A DNA stretch of 61,026 nucleotides. Origin: Clostridium sp. CAG:221 (lineage in GTDB: Bacteria > Bacillota > Clostridia > Clostridiales > Clostridiaceae). Of this stretch, positions 26,109 to 36,300 are shown in pieces; the first letter of the stretch is position 1, and each line of letters starts with the position of its first letter. Location of the stretch: positions 7,291 to 68,316 of the forward strand of contig FR883414.1 of assembly GCA_000435835.1 (NCBI GenBank), given 5' to 3'. The notes beneath the pieces were generated by a model. It ran no database searches. It was not told the DNA's origin and was given only the letters and a program-made list of their open reading frames with translations. A program made the translations under genes and the position numbers.

Positions 26109-27668
26109 ATGAGAAAAAATAAATTAATAACTTTATTAATGGCAGGTTGTATATTTGCATCTATGTTAACTGGATGTGGAAATAATTCAGAAAAAACTAA
26201 TATTGATAAAGTAAATGAAAAGGTATTTACTTATGGAACAACAGCCTATGGTCCAGAAATGGGGAATGCAGGATTAAATCCTCATGATAATTATTCAGGG
26301 TGGTCAACTGTAAGATATGGTGTTGGAGAAACATTATTTAAATTTAATGAAAGTATGGAATTAGAGCCATGGCTTGCAACTGGATATGAAAAAATTGATG
26401 ATAATACTATGAAGATAAATTTAAGAGATGATGTTTATTTTAGTAGTGGAAGAAAAATGGATGGAGAGTCAGTTAAGGAATGTTTAGAAAATCTTATTGC
26501 TGTTCATGATAGAGCACCTGGTGACTTAGATATATCTAAAATAGAAGCTGATGGTCAAAGTATTACAATAACTTGCAACAAAAAGGTTGTAGACTTATTA
26601 AATTATTTAAGTGATCCGTATGGAGCAATAATAGATATGGAATATGGAGTTACTGAGGATAGAAATGTAGCTGGAACAGGACCATTTATAGCAGAGAAAA
26701 TATCAGATTCAGAAATTGAATTGGTGAAAAATGATAATTATTGGGGTGGTAAAGTAAAAACTGACCGTGTAATAGTTAAGACAATTACAGATGGAGATAC
26801 CCTTACTATGGCACTTCAAAGTGGTGAAATAGATGCAACACAAGGTTTACCATATGCAAGTTTACAATTGTTTGAAAATAATGATGATTATAAGATAAGC
26901 TCAACAAATACATCACGTACGTTTTTTGGAGCTATAAATTATGATAATGAAAATCTTAAAGATATTAATGTTCGTAAGGCAATAGCATCAGCTATAGATA
27001 AAGAAGGATTTACAACTGTATTATTAAATGGTAATGGAAGCCCAGCAGTAGGACCATTTCCAGAGAACTTTACATTTGGTGATAAAACTGTAATAGCTCC
27101 AGAATACAATCTTGATGAAGCAAAGAAATTATTAGGTGAATCAGGTTGGGAAGATACAAATGGAGATGGATATGTAGATAAAAATGGAGAAAATTTAACT
27201 ATAAGATGGTTAACATATCCTGGTAGACAAGAATTACCACTTCTTGCTGAATCAGTACAATCAACTTTAAAGGAAATAGGAATTGATGTACAAGTTAATT
27301 CAACAGCAAATCATTCAGACTTTTTAAAGAGTGGAGAATGGGATATTTATGCCAGTGCCTTTGTTACAGCACCTACAGGAGATCCAGCATATTTCTTTAC
27401 AACACATGCTTTAAAAGAATCAGCTAAGAATCGTGGAAAATATTACAGTGAAGAATTAGAAAATTTATATATTGAAATGAGTAATACATTTGATACTGAG
27501 GAAAGAGCAAAATTAGCAACAAAAATGCAACAAATTATTTTAGATGATTGTTCATTTATTTTTGCTTCACATTTAAAAATGTCGTTTGTAATGAAATCAA
27601 ACATTTCTGGATTTGAAGCTCATCCTTCAGATTATTATGAGATTACATCAGAACTTTCAGTAGAATAA
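26109..27668 (+). CDS. Nickel/peptide-type ABC transporter, substrate-binding lipoprotein (NikA/OppA-like)
   Basis: 519 aa with a lipoprotein signal; two candidate lipobox Cys are seen (LMAGC and MLTGC near residues 14 and 23). Family features follow: YGVGETLFKFNESMELEPWLATGYE near 70, VRKAIASAIDK at about 300 and GTGPFIAEK near 193. It is in the SBP_bac_5 family. The ligand cannot be told from sequence alone; nickel chelates or short peptides both fit. RBS AAAGGGAG. Confidence 0.87.
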   Translation: MRKNKLITLLMAGCIFASMLTGCGNNSEKTNIDKVNEKVFTYGTTAYGPEMGNAGLNPHDNYSGWSTVRYGVGETLFKFNESMELEPWLATGYEKIDDNTMKINLRDDVYFSSGRKMDGESVKECLENLIAVHDRAPGDLDISKIEADGQSITITCNKKVVDLLNYLSDPYGAIIDMEYGVTEDRNVAGTGPFIAEKISDSEIELVKNDNYWGGKVKTDRVIVKTITDGDTLTMALQSGEIDATQGLPYASLQLFENNDDYKISSTNTSRTFFGAINYDNENLKDINVRKAIASAIDKEGFTTVLLNGNGSPAVGPFPENFTFGDKTVIAPEYNLDEAKKLLGESGWEDTNGDGYVDKNGENLTIRWLTYPGRQELPLLAESVQSTLKEIGIDVQVNSTANHSDFLKSGEWDIYASAFVTAPTGDPAYFFTTHALKESAKNRGKYYSEELENLYIEMSNTFDTEERAKLATKMQQIILDDCSFIFASHLKMSFVMKSNISGFEAHPSDYYEITSELSVE

Positions 27669-27680
27669 ATAGGGGGACAT

Positions 27681-28472
27681 ATGAGCAAGCCTTTACTTGA
27701 GTTAAAAAATATATCTATAAAATATGATGATAAGATTGTAGTTAATGATATTTCTATCACTGTGCAAGAGGGAGAAATCATTGGAATAGTAGGAGAATCA
27801 GGAAGTGGAAAAAGTACACTTATAAAATCTATAATAGGTATTCTAGGAGAGGGAGGCCAAATTATAGAAGGAAATATACTATATGAAGGAAAAGATATTA
27901 CTAATTTAAATAAAAGAGAATTGATGAAAATTAGAGGTAAGGCTATAGGGATGATATTTCAAGATTGTAAATCATCTTTCTGTCCAATTAGAACAATAGG
28001 AAATCAATTATATGATTTAATGAAAGCTAATATGAAAATTACTAAAAAGGAAGCACTAGCAAGGGGAGAAGAAATATTAAGAGAACTTAATATTAAAGAT
28101 CCGAAAAAGTTTCTTAAGAGTTATCCTTTTGAATTATCAGGTGGTATGAATCAAAGGGCAGGAATAATGATGGCTATGGCATGTAATCCTAAAATAATAT
28201 TAGCTGATGAACCTACTAGTGCATTAGATGTAACAGTTCAATGTAAAGTTATAGGTGAACTTATGAATTTAAGAAAAAAATTTGGAACTACAATAATAAT
28301 TGTAAGTCATAATATGGGGGTAATTTCCTTAATGACCGACAAAGCATTAGTAATGAAAGATGGAAAATGTGTGGAACAGAATTTAACAGAAAATATATTT
28401 AACTATCCTACAATGACGTATACTAAAGAATTAATTAATGCAATGCCAAAATTAAGGAAAAAGGTAGTTTAG
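27681..28472 (+). CDS. Nickel/peptide-type ABC transporter ATPase (NikD-like)
   Basis: 263 aa with Walker A GESGSGKST, signature LSGGMNQRAGIMMAM and Walker B ILADEPTSALDVT. It lacks the C-terminal extension of typical OppD (about 330 aa), so its size fits NikD. ATG behind AGGGGGAC. Confidence 0.88.
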   Translation: MSKPLLELKNISIKYDDKIVVNDISITVQEGEIIGIVGESGSGKSTLIKSIIGILGEGGQIIEGNILYEGKDITNLNKRELMKIRGKAIGMIFQDCKSSFCPIRTIGNQLYDLMKANMKITKKEALARGEEILRELNIKDPKKFLKSYPFELSGGMNQRAGIMMAMACNPKIILADEPTSALDVTVQCKVIGELMNLRKKFGTTIIIVSHNMGVISLMTDKALVMKDGKCVEQNLTENIFNYPTMTYTKELINAMPKLRKKVV

Positions 28473-28487
28473 TGGAGGTGATTATTA

Positions 28488-29240
28488 TTGCAAGAAATAT
28501 TGAAGGTTTCATCTATAAAAAAAACATTTTTAAAAGATGGTGAAAGTAATACTGTAATAAATGATGTTAGCTTTACTGTTAAGAAAGGGCAGTGCGTTGG
28601 AATTGTTGGAGAAAGTGGTTGTGGGAAAAGCACAACAGTTAGAGTTATCTTAGGATTGCTTAATTTTGATGAAGGGGAAATTATACTAAGTGGAAATAAG
28701 TTAAGTCCTCAAAATAAAATTAGACTTAAAGAAATTCAAGGGAAAATCCAGATGGTATTTCAAATGCCTACAGAATCATTTAATCCAAGAATTAAATTAG
28801 GAAAATCCATTAAAGAAGCTATGAAAAAAATATTAACTTCAGAAGAAAAAGAAGTTAAATTAAAAAAGCTTTTTGAAGAATGCCAGTTATCATATGATTT
28901 AGCAGATAGATATCCTAAGGAGGTAAGTGGAGGTCAATGTCAAAGAGCTGCAATAGCAAGGGCTTTAGCCAGTGATCCACAATTACTTATTTGTGATGAA
29001 GCAACTAGTGCATTGGATGTAACAGTTCAATATAAAATTATGAATTTATTAAAAAATATACAAAGAAATAGAAATATGGCAATACTATTTATTTGTCATG
29101 ATATAGCATTAGTACAACAGTTTTGTGATTATGTATTAGTTATGGATAAGGGAAAAATTATTGAAGAAGGTATTCCAAATGAGGTGATTTTAAATCCAAG
29201 TCAAATGTTTACTAAAAAGCTTATTAGTTCAGTTATTTAA
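28488..29240 (+). CDS. Nickel/peptide-type ABC transporter ATPase (NikE-like)
   Basis: 250 aa, TTG start behind GTGGAGGTG. Walker A GESGCGKST, signature VSGGQCQRAAIARAL, Walker B LICDEATSALDVT. Again shorter than OppF, fitting NikE. It partners the NikD-like subunit 15 bp upstream. Last full gene of the transporter operon. Confidence 0.88.
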   Translation: MQEILKVSSIKKTFLKDGESNTVINDVSFTVKKGQCVGIVGESGCGKSTTVRVILGLLNFDEGEIILSGNKLSPQNKIRLKEIQGKIQMVFQMPTESFNPRIKLGKSIKEAMKKILTSEEKEVKLKKLFEECQLSYDLADRYPKEVSGGQCQRAAIARALASDPQLLICDEATSALDVTVQYKIMNLLKNIQRNRNMAILFICHDIALVQQFCDYVLVMDKGKIIEEGIPNEVILNPSQMFTKKLISSVI

Positions 29241-29277
29241 TTTTAATATAATATTTCAGTAAATATGGAGGGGAAAA

Positions 29278-29307
29278 ATGAATCATTTAATTAATAAAAG
29301 ATTTTAA
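29278..29307 (+). other. Nine-codon ORF with a strong ribosome binding site
   Basis: ATG behind ATGGAGGGGAAAA encodes only nine residues before TAA, directly after the nikE-like gene. The RBS is as strong as that of any gene here. It may be the stub of a deleted gene or a short peptide; I cannot tell which. Confidence 0.35.
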
Positions 29308-29344
29308 GATTGTATGTGAAATATAGATTAATTGTAATAAATAA

Positions 29345-29383
29345 AAGCTACGTCATTTTGAGAAAAAAGACGTAGCTTAAAAT
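29345..29383. terminator. Terminator between convergent genes
   Basis: AAGCTACGTC and GACGTAGCTT form a perfect 10-bp stem. It lies between the transporter operon and the convergent nucleotidase gene and may serve both. Confidence 0.7.
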
Positions 29384-29394
29384 ATGATTTTTTA

Positions 29395-30909
29395 TTATAT
29401 TAAAGTAGTATAGTATCTAGCTGTATCTACAACTACTTTAGGATTGTTTTTAAAGTAATTTATAATTATTTCAGGCATTTCAACTAATATTTCTTTAATA
29501 ACTTTGCAGTTTTCATAGAATTCATATCCACCAGCACCACTAGATCTATAATTATTCATAACTAGTGTTAAAGTTTCATCGTTTGATAATTCTTCATTTT
29601 TATATTTAATTGAAACAACTCTATTACCAACTTCCTTATTTAAATCAAAAGTATAGTTTATATTTGCAAAGTAGTCATAATTATAGTGCTCTACTTTAGG
29701 TTTTAAGAAATTTTCAGATATTGATATTTTACCATTATCATTATCAAAGTAACTAGCACATCTTTCTAAAGCTAATTTTAATATTTCTCTATTAACTTCA
29801 ATAACAGCTAATGTATTTGGATATGGATAAGTTGATAAAATATCTCTTACAGTAACATTTTTATTGAAGCCTTTTATTACATTTGCAAAAGAAGTGCATG
29901 ATATATCTGCTTTACTAGTTTCAAGTTGAACTTGATTTATAAAGTTAGCTAAATTTGAACCATTTAAAGCCATATCTAAATGTGACGTAGGCTGAAGCTC
30001 GCTATCTAAGAAGCCTACAGGTGTATCTAGCCAGTGTTGAACTTTATTTTCAAGAGGCAAGAATTTATCATACATTTCTTTGTTTGGATTAATTGATATA
30101 TCTTTTAAAGCTGACTTTATATTAATTGAGTTATCATCATTTATAGTAAGGTTTAATTCTAAGAATTTGCTTCCGTTATGAGGAGTTTGAGCTATATGGG
30201 TACCATGAATATTCATATTTGCTATAGACATATGTTGATGTCCAGTAAGAAGAATATCAAAATCAAACTCTTTACATATTTTATAAGCAATATTTTCAGT
30301 AGTAGTACTTAATTGCTTATGTGATTCTAAGTCGTTTTCAAATCCACCATGATAAATACCTATGATTAAATCACATTGTTTCTTTACAATATCATAATAT
30401 TTTTTTACTGCATCAAAAGTATCTGTTATAGATATATTTTCTATATTTTCAGGACGTTCCCATCTATTAATAAAGTCAGTAGTAAATCCAAGTAAACCTA
30501 TTTTTAATCCATTTTCCATAGTTTTAATTTTGTAAGGTACTATTGGTAGTTCCCCAGTTGTATCTGTAACATTAGCACAAAGACATGTGGCGTTTAAGTT
30601 ATTTAAATATTTTTTTAAGTATTCTCTGCCATAATTAAAATCATGATTACCAAGGGTAATAAAATCATATCCACCAGCATTCATAATAGCAGCAATTGGA
30701 TGTAAATCAAACTGAGAGCTACTTAAATAATTAGTAAATGGTGATCCTTGTATAGTATCTCCAGCATCAATTATTAATGTGTTACCATCTTTATTAAACT
30801 CATTAATAATATTTAGTAATCCAATATTTTTTTCTGATCTTTGAGTATAGTCTGTTGGATAAACATATCCATGAAGATCAGAGGTGAAATAAATCTTTAG
30901 TTCTTTCAT
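29395..30909 (-). CDS. Bifunctional metallophosphatase/5'-nucleotidase
   Basis: 504 aa from the ATG at 30909; an ATG four codons earlier abuts the AAGAGGA RBS and is too close. N-terminal calcineurin-like domain with TSDLHGYVYP, DAGDTIQGSP, LGNHDFNYG and GHQH motifs supplying the two-metal site (about residues 8-230). The C-terminal 5'-nucleotidase domain includes NNYRSSGAGGYEF near 455. There is no signal peptide, so this is a cytoplasmic form, probably for nucleotides or 2',3'-cyclic nucleotides. Single gene. Confidence 0.9.
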   Translation of the reverse strand: MKELKIYFTSDLHGYVYPTDYTQRSEKNIGLLNIINEFNKDGNTLIIDAGDTIQGSPFTNYLSSSQFDLHPIAAIMNAGGYDFITLGNHDFNYGREYLKKYLNNLNATCLCANVTDTTGELPIVPYKIKTMENGLKIGLLGFTTDFINRWERPENIENISITDTFDAVKKYYDIVKKQCDLIIGIYHGGFENDLESHKQLSTTTENIAYKICKEFDFDILLTGHQHMSIANMNIHGTHIAQTPHNGSKFLELNLTINDDNSINIKSALKDISINPNKEMYDKFLPLENKVQHWLDTPVGFLDSELQPTSHLDMALNGSNLANFINQVQLETSKADISCTSFANVIKGFNKNVTVRDILSTYPYPNTLAVIEVNREILKLALERCASYFDNDNGKISISENFLKPKVEHYNYDYFANINYTFDLNKEVGNRVVSIKYKNEELSNDETLTLVMNNYRSSGAGGYEFYENCKVIKEILVEMPEIIINYFKNNPKVVVDTARYYTTLI

Positions 30910-31030
30910 TGCAAGTATCATTCCTCTTATTTAGTAAATTTTTAAGCACATAAATTATAACACAATGATAAATAATTTGATTAAAATTTAAAATGAAAGG
31001 GAATTCTAAGTTGAATTCCCTTTCATTAAT

Positions 31031-32278
31031 TTATTGTGCTTGAATATTGCATTGTCCGCCATTTACACATTGTAAAGTTTCTTTAGCAAAGTCATGTCCA
31101 AAAGCAAATGCTTTTTCTAATTCATCTTCGCTTGGCTTAAACATAACTCCAAGTGGTGCAACTGGAATTGTGAATTTAAGTTGATTAAATCTTTGTTCAA
31201 TATTTTTAAGTGCATCTCCGCTCCATCCATATGAACCAAAGCAGCTTGCATGTAATCCTCTATGAATTACAGGATTTAATGATCCAAGTATAGTCCAAAT
31301 TGGAGGAAGTGTATCAGCTAATAAAGTAGGTGAACCTATTAATAATCCACTACATTTATTAATTTCAGCAATAACTTCATTTATATCGGCATAAACTAAG
31401 TCATACATTAATACATCAACATTTTCCTCTAAAGATTCAATACCTTCTTTAACTTTTTCAGCTAGTTCAGCAGTGTAGCCATAAGCACTTACATATGGAA
31501 TAACTATGCTAGGAGTTTCTCTTTTAACTGGTTGACTCCATTCTCTATATAATTCCATGTATTTTTCAATGTTAGCACCATCTAAAACCATACCATGACC
31601 AGGGCAAATAAATTTAATTGATAAATCTTTTATCTTATCTAATGCCTTTAATACAAAAGGTTTGAAAGGTCCCATTATCATTGAGAAGTAGTAGTTATAT
31701 GCTTCTATATAGTCATCTTCTTTTTCAGCTTCTAATTGACTTTTTATAACACGTTCATCGCTGTAGTGAGCTCCAAATGAGTCACAAGTTATAAGAGTTT
31801 CATCTTCAATTACATATGAATACATTGTATCTGGCCAGTGTAATTGAGGTACGCTTAAGAACTTGATTGTCTTATTTCCAAGTGAAATAGTTTCGCCATC
31901 TTTAACAATTTTGTTCTTGAAAGGTTTATTCATTATTTGTCCCATGTATCTTATTGCAAGACTGCTTCCAACAACAGTGGCATTAGGAGCAAACTCTAAA
32001 AGTTTTCCAACTGAACCAGCATGATCAGGCTCTGTGTGGTTTACCACTATATATGTTATATCTTCAGGTTTTACAACTGATTTTATCTTTTCTAAATGTT
32101 CATCAAAGAATTTTTCTTTTACTGTTTCAAATATGGCAACTCCCTCAGTACCTTTTAATACGTATGAATTGTAAGTTGTACCAAACTTTGTCTCCATTAT
32201 AATATCAAAAATTCTTAAGTTTGGATCTAAAGCTCCAACCCAAGTTAAATCAGGATTAATACTTATTGTTTTACACAT
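31031..32278 (-). CDS. Flavodiiron protein (A-type flavoprotein)
   Basis: 415 aa from ATG 32278, nine bases after AGAGGTG; the upstream in-frame GTG lies within the RBS. Residues 1-250 form the metallo-beta-lactamase-like diiron domain with HTEPDH (His81, Glu83, Asp85, His86). The flavodoxin domain begins near residue 257 (IPYVSAYGYTAELAEKV). No rubredoxin domain is fused. It reduces O2 or NO to water or N2O using reduced rubredoxin or F420. The Crp/Fnr regulator is divergent from it, and PFOR lies beyond. Confidence 0.93.
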   Translation of the reverse strand: MCKTISINPDLTWVGALDPNLRIFDIIMETKFGTTYNSYVLKGTEGVAIFETVKEKFFDEHLEKIKSVVKPEDITYIVVNHTEPDHAGSVGKLLEFAPNATVVGSSLAIRYMGQIMNKPFKNKIVKDGETISLGNKTIKFLSVPQLHWPDTMYSYVIEDETLITCDSFGAHYSDERVIKSQLEAEKEDDYIEAYNYYFSMIMGPFKPFVLKALDKIKDLSIKFICPGHGMVLDGANIEKYMELYREWSQPVKRETPSIVIPYVSAYGYTAELAEKVKEGIESLEENVDVLMYDLVYADINEVIAEINKCSGLLIGSPTLLADTLPPIWTILGSLNPVIHRGLHASCFGSYGWSGDALKNIEQRFNQLKFTIPVAPLGVMFKPSEDELEKAFAFGHDFAKETLQCVNGGQCNIQAQ

Positions 32279-32493
32279 GAATATAAGCACCTCTTCTATT
32301 TATCAAATTTTTATTCATATAATAATTATAATCTATGGATAACTATTGTCAACAACTGTTAAATTTATGAAATATTCAGAGAATTTCAAAAATACTAAAT
32401 TATTATACAATAGAAAGCATGTGTTTTTATATAGTTATATTATTCCATAAAATCTATTTTAAAATTTTTCTAGTTTATTATTAAAAAAGAAGA

Positions 32494-32513
32494 TATAATG
32501 TGACTAAGTCACA
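32494..32513 (+). promoter_or_regulatory. Promoter -10 overlapped by a Crp/Fnr-type palindrome
   Basis: TATAAT (32494-32499) runs straight into TGTGACTAAGTCACA (32499-32513), a perfect inverted repeat with seven-base arms resembling the TGTGA-N-TCACA Crp/Fnr site. A protein bound here would block RNA polymerase, so negative autoregulation by the next gene is plausible. Confidence 0.65.
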
Positions 32514-32558
32514 CAAAAAAAATGTTGAAAGTTGTAAAGTAATAAGTGAGGAATGAAA

Positions 32559-33239
32559 ATGTTAACCTATGTTAAAGATGTTAATGAGCAAAAGAGAAAA
32601 ATAGATTCTCTTTATGAAGTATACCCTCTATTAAAAATTTTAGATGAAAAAAGCGATGGTATATTAAGCCAAAATGCTGTTTTTAAGACTTTAAATACAG
32701 ATCAATACCTATCTAACGATGGGGAAGGGTGTAAGGGATTTATCTTCATAGTTAAAGGACTTATAAAAATTCAAAGAATGAATGCTGGAGGAAAAGAAAC
32801 AAATCTATATGATTTAAAGGAAGGCCAGCTTTGTAATGAATTGTCTAATTGTTTTAAGGAAGAAGATAACTTAAATATCTGCGCAAGAGCACTTGTTGAT
32901 TCAGAAATTTGCGTAATTCCTTGTGGAATTGCCAAAAGGTATTTGAAGCAGGATATAAAATTTTTAAGATATATGTATAATGACCTATATAGAAAACATC
33001 AAATTATTATTAGAGATAAGGAATCTAATAGGCATGAAAGTCTCGAAAAGAGATTAGTTAAGCTTTTAATGAGTAAGAATTCTAAGAGTATTTATGCTAC
33101 TCATAGTGAATTAGCCTTTGAGATTGATTCTACTAGAGAAGTTGTAAGTAGAAGCTTAAAGAAGATTGAAAAACAAGGATTCATTAAAATGCTTAGAGGA
33201 AAGATTCAGATATTAAAAGATTTAAATGAATTATTATAA
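32559..33239 (+). CDS. Crp/Fnr-family transcriptional regulator
   Basis: 226 aa; ATG 32559 is chosen because an ATG two codons earlier abuts the GTGAGGA RBS. N-terminal cyclic-nucleotide-binding-like beta domain (about residues 25-140), then a dimerisation helix and a winged helix (about 165-225) with ATHSELAFEIDSTREVVSRS as the recognition region. It has six Cys in the sensor domain but not the N-terminal Fnr cluster spacing. Some clostridial relatives sense redox or CO; the signal here is unknown. Placement by the flavodiiron and PFOR genes suggests redox control. Confidence 0.87.
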   Translation: MLTYVKDVNEQKRKIDSLYEVYPLLKILDEKSDGILSQNAVFKTLNTDQYLSNDGEGCKGFIFIVKGLIKIQRMNAGGKETNLYDLKEGQLCNELSNCFKEEDNLNICARALVDSEICVIPCGIAKRYLKQDIKFLRYMYNDLYRKHQIIIRDKESNRHESLEKRLVKLLMSKNSKSIYATHSELAFEIDSTREVVSRSLKKIEKQGFIKMLRGKIQILKDLNELL

Positions 33240-33381
33240 TAAATTTTTTTTATGGATATAATAGTAAATTTCAATCTGATAATCTTATATAAAACACTAG
33301 AAAAAATAAAAAATAGAAGTTATAATACTTCCTAGAAGATAATTATTATTACTTAACTAGTAGAAAAGGACGGTATTTATC

Positions 33382-36300
33382 ATGGCAAAGAAAATGATGA
33401 CTATTGATGGAAATACTGCTGCTGCTTATGTTGCTTATGCATATACAGATGTTGCAGCTATATTCCCTATAACTCCTTCAACTACAATGGCAGAAGTTGT
33501 AGATGAATGGGCAGCTCAAGGAAAGAAAAATATATTTGGACAAACTGTTAATGTTGTTGAAATGCAATCAGAAGCAGGTGCTGCTGGAGCATTCCACGGT
33601 TCATTACAAGCAGGTGCATTAACTACTACATTTACTGCATCACAAGGTTTATTATTAATGCTTCCAAATATGTATAAAGTAGCAGGAGAATTATTACCAG
33701 GTGTATTCCATGTAAGTGCTAGAGCATTAGCTTCTCAAGCATTATCAATATTTGGTGACCATCAAGACGTTATGTCAGCAAGAATGACAGGATGTGTAAT
33801 GCTTGCTGCTGGTTCAGTTCAAGAAGTAGCTGACTTAGCTCCAGTATCACACCTTGCAGCAATTAAAGGAAGATTACCTTTCATTAATTTCTTTGATGGA
33901 TTTAGAACATCACATGAAATTCAAAAAGTTGAAGTTTTAGATTATGAAGATTATGCAAGCTTAGTAGATATGGAAGCACTTCAAGAGTTTAGAAACAGAG
34001 CATTATCTCCAAATCACCCAGTGACAAGAGGAACAGCTCAAAACTCAGATATCTACTTCCAAACAAGAGAAGCTTCAAATAAGTTCTACAATAACATAAT
34101 ACCTGTAGTTGAAGAATACATGGGTAAAATGAGTGAACTTACAGGAAGAAATTACGGATTATTCAATTACTATGGAGCTGAAGATGCTAAGCATGTTATT
34201 GTTGCTATGGGATCAGTTACAGAAGCAATTGAGGAAACTATAGATGAATTAAATGCTAGAGGAGAAAAATATGGTTTAGTTAAAGTTCACTTATTTAGAC
34301 CATTCTCAACTGAACACTTCTTAAAGGCTATACCAGCTACAGCAGAAAAAATTTGTGTAATGGATAGAACTAAAGAACCAGGTTCAATTGGAGAGCCTCT
34401 ATACTTAGATGTACGTACTGCATTCTATGAAAAAGAAAATAGACCAGTAATCATTGGTGGACGTTACGGATTAGCTTCAAAAGATGTTACTCCAACACAC
34501 ATTAAGGCTATATTTGACAACCTTAAGAAAGAAGATGCTAAAAATAACTTTACTGTTGGTATAGAAGATGACGTTACAAACACTTCAATTCCAGTTGAAG
34601 AAGAATTAAGAGTTGTAACTCCAGGAACAGTAAGATGTAAGTTCTGGGGATTAGGATCAGACGGAACTGTTGGTGCTAACAAACAAGCAATCAAGATTAT
34701 CGGTGAAAATACAGATAAATATGTACAAGCTTACTTTGCATATGACTCAAAGAAATCTGGTGGAGCTACAATGTCTCACTTAAGATTTGGAGATCAACCA
34801 ATAAGATCAACTTACCTTATAGATGAAGCTGATTATATTGGATGCCACGTTCAAGCATACGTAAATCAATATGACGTATTAAAAGGTCTTAGAAAAGGTG
34901 GAAACTTCGTATTAAACTGTATCTGGACTGAAGAAGAATTAGAAAGTAAATTACCAGCAAAAATGAAGAGATTCATTGCTGAAAATGAAATAAACTTATA
35001 TACAATTAATGCTACTAAAATAGCTACTGAAATTGGTTTAGGTAGAAGAATCAACATGATAATGCAATCAGCATTCTTCAAATTAGCTGAAATCATACCA
35101 GAAGATGAAGCTAAAGATTACTTAAAGGCTTCAATTAAAAAAGCTTACGGTAAAAAAGGTGACAAGGTTGTTAACATGAACTTTGAAGCTGTTGAAAGAG
35201 GTATGAACTCATTAGTTAAGATAAATGTTCCAGCTTCATGGAAAGATGCAGAAGATGCAGAAGTTGTTGAAACTAAGAAAGTTACTGATTTCGTTAAGAA
35301 TATCATGAACCCAATGAACGCACTTGAAGGAGATAAGTTACCAGTAAGTGCATTCAATGGAATAGAAGATGGTACATTCCCAGCAGGAACTGCAGCATAT
35401 GAAAAGAGAGGAATTGCTTCAGAAGTACCAGAATGGGAAACTGCAAAATGTATCCAATGTAACCAATGTGCTTTTGTTTGTCCACATGCATGTATTAGAC
35501 CAGTTCTTGTAAGTGATGAAGAATTAGCTAATGCACCAGAAGGATTTGAAACTAAGAAAGCTACAGGAAAGGCTTTAGCAGGATTAAATTACAGAATCCA
35601 AGTAAGTACATTAGACTGTACAGGATGTGCTAACTGTGTTGACATATGTCCAGCACCAGGTAAAGCATTAAAAATGGAGCCACTTGCAACTCAAACAGAA
35701 AAAGAAATACCAAACTGGGATTTCGCAGTATCAGAAAAAGTTTCTTACAAGGGTGATTTAACTCCAGGTAAGACAGTTAAAGATAGTCAATTTAAAACTC
35801 CACTTATCGAGTTCTCAGGAGCTTGTGCAGGTTGTGGTGAAACAGCATACATTAAGCTAGCAACTCAATTATTCGGAGATAGAATGATGATTGCTAATGC
35901 AACTGGATGTTCATCAATTTGGGGTGGATCAGCACCTTCAACACCATACACAACTAACCACGAAGGTAAGGGACCAGCTTGGGCTAACTCATTATTTGAA
36001 GATAATGCTGAATTTGGATATGGTATGTTCTTAGCTGTAAACCAAATGAGAAGCAACATAGCTATGAATATGGAAGCTTTATTAGAAACTTCAATAGCTG
36101 AAGAATATAAAGAAACTTTCAGAAATTGGATAGCTAACAAAGAAAATGGAGAACTTTCAAAAGTTTACAGTGCAGAAGTTGAAGCTATATTAGATAACAA
36201 CAATATAGAAGATGCTAAAGCATTAGAATTATTAGCAGAAATCAACAACAGAAGAGATTACTTAGTTAAGAGATCTCAATGGATCCTTGGAGGAGACGGA

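Noticed and set aside
32300..32400. Rex site before the flavodiiron gene (GTCAACAACTGTTAAAT)
   Set aside because: The arms do not form the TTGTTAA-N-TTAACAA pattern with correct spacing.
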